From JBGTKH01 sp041744735 (GTDB lineage: Bacteria; Planctomycetota; Planctomycetia; Pirellulales; Pirellulaceae), in contig JBGTKH010000292.1 of the NCBI GenBank assembly GCA_041744735.1, positions 1-18,306 on the forward strand: 18,306 nucleotides of DNA, in the 5' to 3' direction. Shown here piece by piece: positions 13,993-18,306 of this stretch (the first letter of the stretch is position 1; each line of letters opens with the position of its first letter). Position numbers and translations under genes: made by a program. Under the pieces are notes generated by a model that did not search any database, was not told where the DNA came from, and saw only the letters and a program-made list of their open reading frames with translations.

Positions 13993-16900
13993 CTACTCCT
14001 CGTTCCAAACGCGGGCCACGTCATTGGCGATGTCGGACAGCACTGTCTCCCAGTCCGGTTCCAGCGGGCCGGCGTCGTCGATGGTCGACGGGCGAGCGGC
14101 GCTGGTCTTGCGGGTGAATTGCCCAGCGAGTGCTGTGATCACTTTGTCGTTGGCCTGAGTGGTTGAAAGCGCTAGGCCGGCCGAAGTGAGCGGCGCCGGC
14201 TGGAGGCCGGCGGTTACCGCGGTCGAAGTCAACTGTGACGAGCCGTTGCTACTTGCAGCACTAGGAGCAGCAAAGCTGATGAAGCTGAACTGCGCCGATG
14301 GGGCTGTTGTGGCAGGCACGCTGGGGCTCGCCGTCGCTGTAGCTGTAGCCGAAGTCGTGAGACTTCGGTTGTGCGGGAACAGCGGAAGTCTCACGACTTC
14401 GGCTACGGGTAGTTCATTGCCCGCCGCGGCGCCTTCACCTTCGGCGCGTTCCACCTGCAAGTTGGACTGAGCCGCCGCCGCTGCGCCTTCTCCTTCAGCG
14501 CCGGAACCAGAGTTGCCGCGGCGCACGAACGAGATCAACTCGAAGATGTCGATGTTATTGATCTTGTTGTCGCCGTTGACGTCGTAGAAATTCACTGGAC
14601 TGATCGTTCCCGTGAACGTCGCCAAGTCAATCTGTCCGTTTTGGCGGACGAAGCTGATCAACGTAAACACGTCCAGCGAATTGACCGAGCGGTTGTTATC
14701 GACGTCGTAACGATTGTCGGGGTTCGTGAAGCTGGTCGCGCCAATCACCGGCGGCGGAGGCGTGATCGTGGCGCCCTCGGTGACGATCGGCGGATCGAAG
14801 TTGCCCACGACCGGCAACGCAAACTCGTCGCCGTACAAGGCGTAGAGGTCCTTGCCGAACGGGACCGGGGTGAAGGCGATGGTACCGTTGGCGATCCGGC
14901 CAGTTCCCGCCGCGCCGCCCGTGACCAGCGACGCACCGCCGGAGACCAGCACGTACCACTCGGCCGCTTCGTTGGGCGTCACGCCGCTGCGGTCCGGCAC
15001 CCACAGACCGATGTCCCAGTAACCGTCGCGGTCGAAGTCCGCCGAGAACGGCCGCTCGTTGGTGCCGATGAAGCCGAAGCGGAACGTGCGATCGATGGCA
15101 CCCGTCAGGCCGCCGATGGAACTCAAGTCGAGCTCGAAGATATCGTCGTGCCATGTACCCAAGTCCGGGCTGCCATCGCGGTCGATGTCGCCGACAAACG
15201 GCAGGCCGCGCATGGCCGTGGTGAACGTCGCGTCCCCGCTGTCGATGCGGAAGTTGTGGTTGGTGTCCAGGTACCAACGCGCCGAGGTGGGTGTCTGCAT
15301 GAACACGCCGACTTCGTGGCCGTTCGCCGCGTTGCCGTCAAAGTTGCCGGCCACGGGCAGGCCGTTGATATTCAACAACGTCAAACCGGGAGCGAGTGGC
15401 GCCAACGTTTCGGGCACTCCGTTATTATTCCCGTCCACCAGGAAGCGGAACGTCGTGCCGACTTTGCCGTAGGCCGCCAGTTTGTCGAAGCCGTCCGCCG
15501 GCAAGTCGTCGGCGTTGCCCAGGAGTCCGTCGGGTCCCGGATGGGCGAAGTTGCCCGCGAAGATGTCGTCGCTGGTGAAGCCCAGTACATAAGTGATGTC
15601 GCGATTCACAAAGTCCAGATTGGTCGGATCGAAGATGAAGTTGCCATTGGTATCGACCCACACGCTGCCCGCGGCCCAGGTGCCCAGTTCGGGCCGGCTG
15701 TCGATGGTGAAGCGGGCCACAAAATTGCCGCCCGGCACGCCGTCGCCGCTGGGGAACGTGGGCTGCTCCAGCGGCTCGCTGGCGTTGCTTTCGCCGTCTA
15801 GCCGATTGCCCGCCAGATCCCGCAATTCGTCCAGGATGGTCAACGTGAAGCGGTCGTCCGGCAGCGGCTGGCCGATGTCGTCCGTCGTGTTGAACATGCC
15901 GTCGGGACCGGCTTGGCGGAACACAAGCTCGACCGTGGCTGTCGCCGGCTGTCCAGCGACGGGAGGATTGTTGACCAGAATGATGGACAGAATCGGAATG
16001 ATCCCGTTGGCATCGCCTTTCACCTGAAAGATGCCGGGCGTTACGGCGATCTCGGGCTTCAGGGCGTTGTACAGGAATGCCGCCACGCGCGGCGGCAGAT
16101 CGCGGAAGCTGACCACCAGCGAGTTGACCAATGGCGAGGGCCCGTTGGTGGACGGCTTGGGATCGAACAGGTCGTACGGATTGTTGAAGTTGTTGACGAA
16201 CACATTCGTGACTTGCGGACCTTGCGTGTCGAGGAAGATCTGCAGTTGCTGGACCACTTGGCCCGCGCTGGGGTTGAGATTCCCCGCCAGGTCCTCGGCC
16301 GTCACGAAGATCGTCCGCAGCCCGTCCAGCGGGAACGGCGCCGCGTTCAGATTCACATTCGACGTCGCCTCCCAATGTCCGTTGGGATATTGATTCGTGC
16401 CGTCAAACGGCTTGGCCACGTCAAAGCCAATCAGGATGTCGATGGCGGGATTGAAGATACCGTTGCCCGTCGGGAAGCCGGCTTCCGGTGCGTCCACGTA
16501 CAGGCGGATCACTGCGTCGGCCTCGGCCGTGCCGAAGAACGTGGGCGTGGTGCTGCTGGTAATGCGGTCCACCAGCGTCGGCTGATTGAAGCCGACGCCC
16601 GTATCGCTGCCTGGGTGCAGGCCGTCGTTGGGATTGGATTGCAAGCCGAAGAACACCGGCGGCGGCTGCGTGTCGACGACGATCTCCAGCGACTCGGCGA
16701 AGTCCCCGAAGCCCTGGTTCTGCTGGGGCGTCGTCGGGTCCACCATTTCCACGCGGGCGGATATGAAGTAGCTGCCGTCCGGCGCAAGGAAGTCGTCCGC
16801 AAACGTGAACGTGAACGTGCCGGGAGTCGCCGTCACGGGTTGAGCGTAACCGGCCAGCACTGGCGAGTTCGTATTCGTTTCAGTCACAAACACGGCGACG

Positions 16901-18306
16901 CGGAAACCGGCTGTCGTGCCCGGCACATCGGTCAACGTGCTGGCGATGTGTGGAATCAGGATTTCCTCATCCGGCGCGGATCCCGGGGCAGAGCCGTTGA
17001 AAGGAATGTCGCTCAGATACACGCCCGCGGGGAAGCCGGCCGGATTGACCAGCACGTCGGGCACGCGAATCAGAATCGTGGGATCGTTGTCGAACGTGAC
17101 GTTGTCGAACTGCGAGCGGCCCGTGTCGCTACTGACGCCTGCCGCCGTGGCGCCGGGAGCGCCGACGGTGGCATTGGTCGCCATGTTCACCGGGTTGTCA
17201 AGCAACTCGATGTCGAACGGCACCGGCGCGGCCGTGTTGTCGACCGTGATGTTATAGACGTTGATGGCGGTGCCGTTGCCCAGCACGCGCAAGAAGTACG
17301 TCTGCCCAGCTACGGCCGGAATGCGGACGCGCTCGTCGCTGGTGGCGTCGTTGGCGCCGAAGCCGGAGATCACGTTGCCCGCGGCGTCGGTGACTTGGAT
17401 GTCCAAGTTGCCCGAGTTGGGCAAGCCGGGCCGGCCGCTGGCCAGCGTGGGAATCTGGCGGAAGTAAACCTGGAAGTCCAGCGTGCCGGTCACTTCGGCC
17501 ACCACGCGGTACCAGTCTTCATCGGCTGGGAAGTTGAAGAACGGGTCTAGGCCAGGGTCGATCGTGGGATCGACGTTGATGGCGCTGTTGGCGCCCAGGA
17601 ACGTGGCGGACGTGCGGCGGTCGTTGAACTCGAACGGATCGTGCTTGAACACGACCACGTCGCCGCCCGTGCCGGGAATCGGCTGTACGAACTCGATGCC
17701 CTCGAAAGTCATCTCCAGCGGTTCGGCGTTGCCGGGGCCGGTGGTGATCGAGCCGGCGTCGTCGGTCGGGCCTTGGCGATAGAGCAGCAGGTCGCCCGTG
17801 CCGTCGTCCACGACACCCAAACGGTCGCGCGTACTCGCCGCGCCGCCGATCACGTCCACGCGCAGGCTGTTGACAAACGCGTCGGTGCCCAAAGAATCGG
17901 CCCAGGTGACGCGGATCGTGTCGTCTCCAGCGCCGGCCTCGACGCGCACCGCCTCGACGGTCCGCACGCCGGCCACGGTGACCAGCGTGTCGTTTTCGGT
18001 CGTGACGTTGCCGAATTGGTCCGTCACTTGATGGAACAGGTTGGTGGCCGAGGTCTGGTTGATGCTGATGGCGTCGTTGCTGCTGGTACCGCGGACCAGG
18101 ATCGTGTCCCAGTCCGGGCCGCCGTCGAACGTGTCGTTGCCGCCGTTGCCGATCATCGTGTCTTCGCCGGGACCGCCGATCAGGATCGCGTCGGCGGACA
18201 GGAAGTCGTCTCCCGCGCCGCCGTCGAGCGTGATCAGAATGGTCGACTCGACGCCCGCCGCGGCCTTAATGATGTCGTCGCCGTCGTTGCCCATCACGGT
18301 CAGACG
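13993..18306 (-). CDS. Giant dockerin-type surface or secreted protein (N-terminus beyond window)
   Basis: The frame is open to the right edge (upstream codons R-L-T-V), so at least 1437 residues are visible and the start is missing. Numbering from GTG 18297, domains in order are: RTX-like Asp/Gly repeats (about 1-70: MGNDGDDII, GGAGDDFLS, GNGGNDTFDGG) that bind calcium; a pre-peptidase C-terminal-like domain (216-357, DEDWYRVVAEVTGTLDFQVYF); Ig-like modules (542-697, PTFFGTAEADAVIRLYVDA, TAEDLAGN); FG-GAP-like repeats (866-1172, FVGDIDRDGSPDLGTW, FSADFDRDGYWDIGLW); and a type I dockerin with two calcium loops (1194-1262, DVDNNRSVNSLDVF, DVNGDNKINNIDIF). A low-complexity tail ends WETVLSDIANDVARVWNEE. 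Proteins of this build are typical of planctomycetes and act outside the cell, probably in adhesion or assembly. The cohesin partner is not in the window. Confidence 0.9.
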   Translation of the reverse strand, partial: RLTVMGNDGDDIIKAAAGVESTILITLDGGAGDDFLSADAILIGGPGEDTMIGNGGNDTFDGGPDWDTILVRGTSSNDAISINQTSATNLFHQVTDQFGNVTTENDTLVTVAGVRTVEAVRVEAGAGDDTIRVTWADSLGTDAFVNSLRVDVIGGAASTRDRLGVVDDGTGDLLLYRQGPTDDAGSITTGPGNAEPLEMTFEGIEFVQPIPGTGGDVVVFKHDPFEFNDRRTSATFLGANSAINVDPTIDPGLDPFFNFPADEDWYRVVAEVTGTLDFQVYFRQIPTLASGRPGLPNSGNLDIQVTDAAGNVISGFGANDATSDERVRIPAVAGQTYFLRVLGNGTAINVYNITVDNTAAPVPFDIELLDNPVNMATNATVGAPGATAAGVSSDTGRSQFDNVTFDNDPTILIRVPDVLVNPAGFPAGVYLSDIPFNGSAPGSAPDEEILIPHIASTLTDVPGTTAGFRVAVFVTETNTNSPVLAGYAQPVTATPGTFTFTFADDFLAPDGSYFISARVEMVDPTTPQQNQGFGDFAESLEIVVDTQPPPVFFGLQSNPNDGLHPGSDTGVGFNQPTLVDRITSSTTPTFFGTAEADAVIRLYVDAPEAGFPTGNGIFNPAIDILIGFDVAKPFDGTNQYPNGHWEATSNVNLNAAPFPLDGLRTIFVTAEDLAGNLNPSAGQVVQQLQIFLDTQGPQVTNVFVNNFNNPYDLFDPKPSTNGPSPLVNSLVVSFRDLPPRVAAFLYNALKPEIAVTPGIFQVKGDANGIIPILSIILVNNPPVAGQPATATVELVFRQAGPDGMFNTTDDIGQPLPDDRFTLTILDELRDLAGNRLDGESNASEPLEQPTFPSGDGVPGGNFVARFTIDSRPELGTWAAGSVWVDTNGNFIFDPTNLDFVNRDITYVLGFTSDDIFAGNFAHPGPDGLLGNADDLPADGFDKLAAYGKVGTTFRFLVDGNNNGVPETLAPLAPGLTLLNINGLPVAGNFDGNAANGHEVGVFMQTPTSARWYLDTNHNFRIDSGDATFTTAMRGLPFVGDIDRDGSPDLGTWHDDIFELDLSSIGGLTGAIDRTFRFGFIGTNERPFSADFDRDGYWDIGLWVPDRSGVTPNEAAEWYVLVSGGASLVTGGAAGTGRIANGTIAFTPVPFGKDLYALYGDEFALPVVGNFDPPIVTEGATITPPPPVIGATSFTNPDNRYDVDNNRSVNSLDVFTLISFVRQNGQIDLATFTGTISPVNFYDVNGDNKINNIDIFELISFVRRGNSGSGAEGEGAAAAAQSNLQVERAEGEGAAAGNELPVAEVVRLPLFPHNRSLTTSATATATASPSVPATTAPSAQFSFISFAAPSAASSNGSSQLTSTAVTAGLQPAPLTSAGLALSTTQANDKVITALAGQFTRKTSAARPSTIDDAGPLEPDWETVLSDIANDVARVWNEE
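14195..14211. repeat. Short GC palindrome within the giant gene's tail
   Basis: GCCGGC-TGGAG-GCCGGC forms a 6-bp stem with a 5-base loop. It lies within the coding region for TAGLQPAPLTSAG. It may be a second kind of small palindrome accommodated in the tolerant tail. Confidence 0.45.
14345..14406. repeat. Perfect 22-bp palindrome inside the giant gene, related to 673-730
   Basis: The left arm 14345-14366 and right arm 14385-14406 are exact reverse complements, with an 18-base loop. The arms begin GTAGCCGAAGTCG, like those at 673-697. On the coding (minus) strand it is translated in frame as PVAEVVRL...SLTTSAT, in the same phase as the copy in the first gene. It sits in the low-complexity tail after the dockerin. 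No flanking duplication is evident. Confidence 0.85.

Noticed and set aside
14641..15801. 386-codon plus-strand open frame opposite the giant gene
   Set aside because: It has the same composition as other antisense shadows and covers the dockerin and FG-GAP-like region on the real coding strand.
15913..17550. 545-codon plus-strand open frame opposite the giant gene
   Set aside because: It is rich in Arg, His, Val and Gln with no recognisable domain, and is antisense to well-supported RTX, Ig-like and FG-GAP-like coding sequence. Long antisense frames are expected in GC-rich genes.

Overview
The window looks like a chromosomal segment of a planctomycete, probably of the Pirellulales type. The main reason is the giant minus-strand surface protein at the right end, which combines RTX-like repeats, a pre-peptidase C-terminal-like domain, an Ig-like domain, FG-GAP-like repeats and a dockerin, and ends in a W-E-x-x-L-x-x-I-A-x-D-V type tail. 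Weak or absent Shine-Dalgarno sites before several genes, moderately high GC and short dispersed palindromes fit this. The taxonomy is inference from sequence character; no marker gene is present.

Layout. (1) Bases 2-6350, plus strand: two large genes of unknown function. The first is split into two reading frames (2-775 and 694-2133). The cause appears to be a 116-bp insertion: a 108-bp palindromic element at 654-761 plus one copy of an 8-bp direct repeat (646-653 and 762-769). Removing 116 bp rejoins the two frames exactly. The second gene (2175-6350, 1391 codons) is intact. (2) Bases 6350-8600: a small unknown gene and a class II Fic protein (AMP-transferase family) with a C-terminal winged helix. 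A cluster of inverted repeats overlaps the Fic stop codon, and two near-identical 41-bp direct repeats lie on either side of the cassette. (3) Bases 8610-9179, minus strand: a toxin-antitoxin pair, a coiled-coil VapB-like antitoxin and a VapC-like PIN toxin that seems to have lost about 25-30 internal residues. (4) Bases 9513-12161, minus strand: a tight four-gene operon, starting with a tandem-GGDEF protein carrying a degenerate receiver-like N-terminus, then a 70-residue two-helix membrane protein, a 293-residue membrane-anchored unknown and a 96-residue unknown that overlaps it. (5) Bases 12281-13798, plus strand: a membrane protein with a BON-like tail, followed by an M28-family zinc aminopeptidase. 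(6) Bases 13799-13992: a convergent intergenic stretch with hairpins and a perfect 2 x 32-bp tandem repeat. (7) Bases 13993-18306, minus strand: the giant dockerin protein, whose N-terminus lies beyond the window.

The thread joining distant parts is a family of short palindromic repeats. One copy disrupts the first gene. A second, with a perfect 22-bp stem, sits in frame inside the tail of the giant protein and is read in the same phase, so both genes encode a similar peptide (PVAEV-x-RL ... SAT). A related sequence forms the tandem repeat just past the giant gene's stop codon. No tRNA, rRNA, CRISPR array, integrase or recognisable transposase gene was seen.
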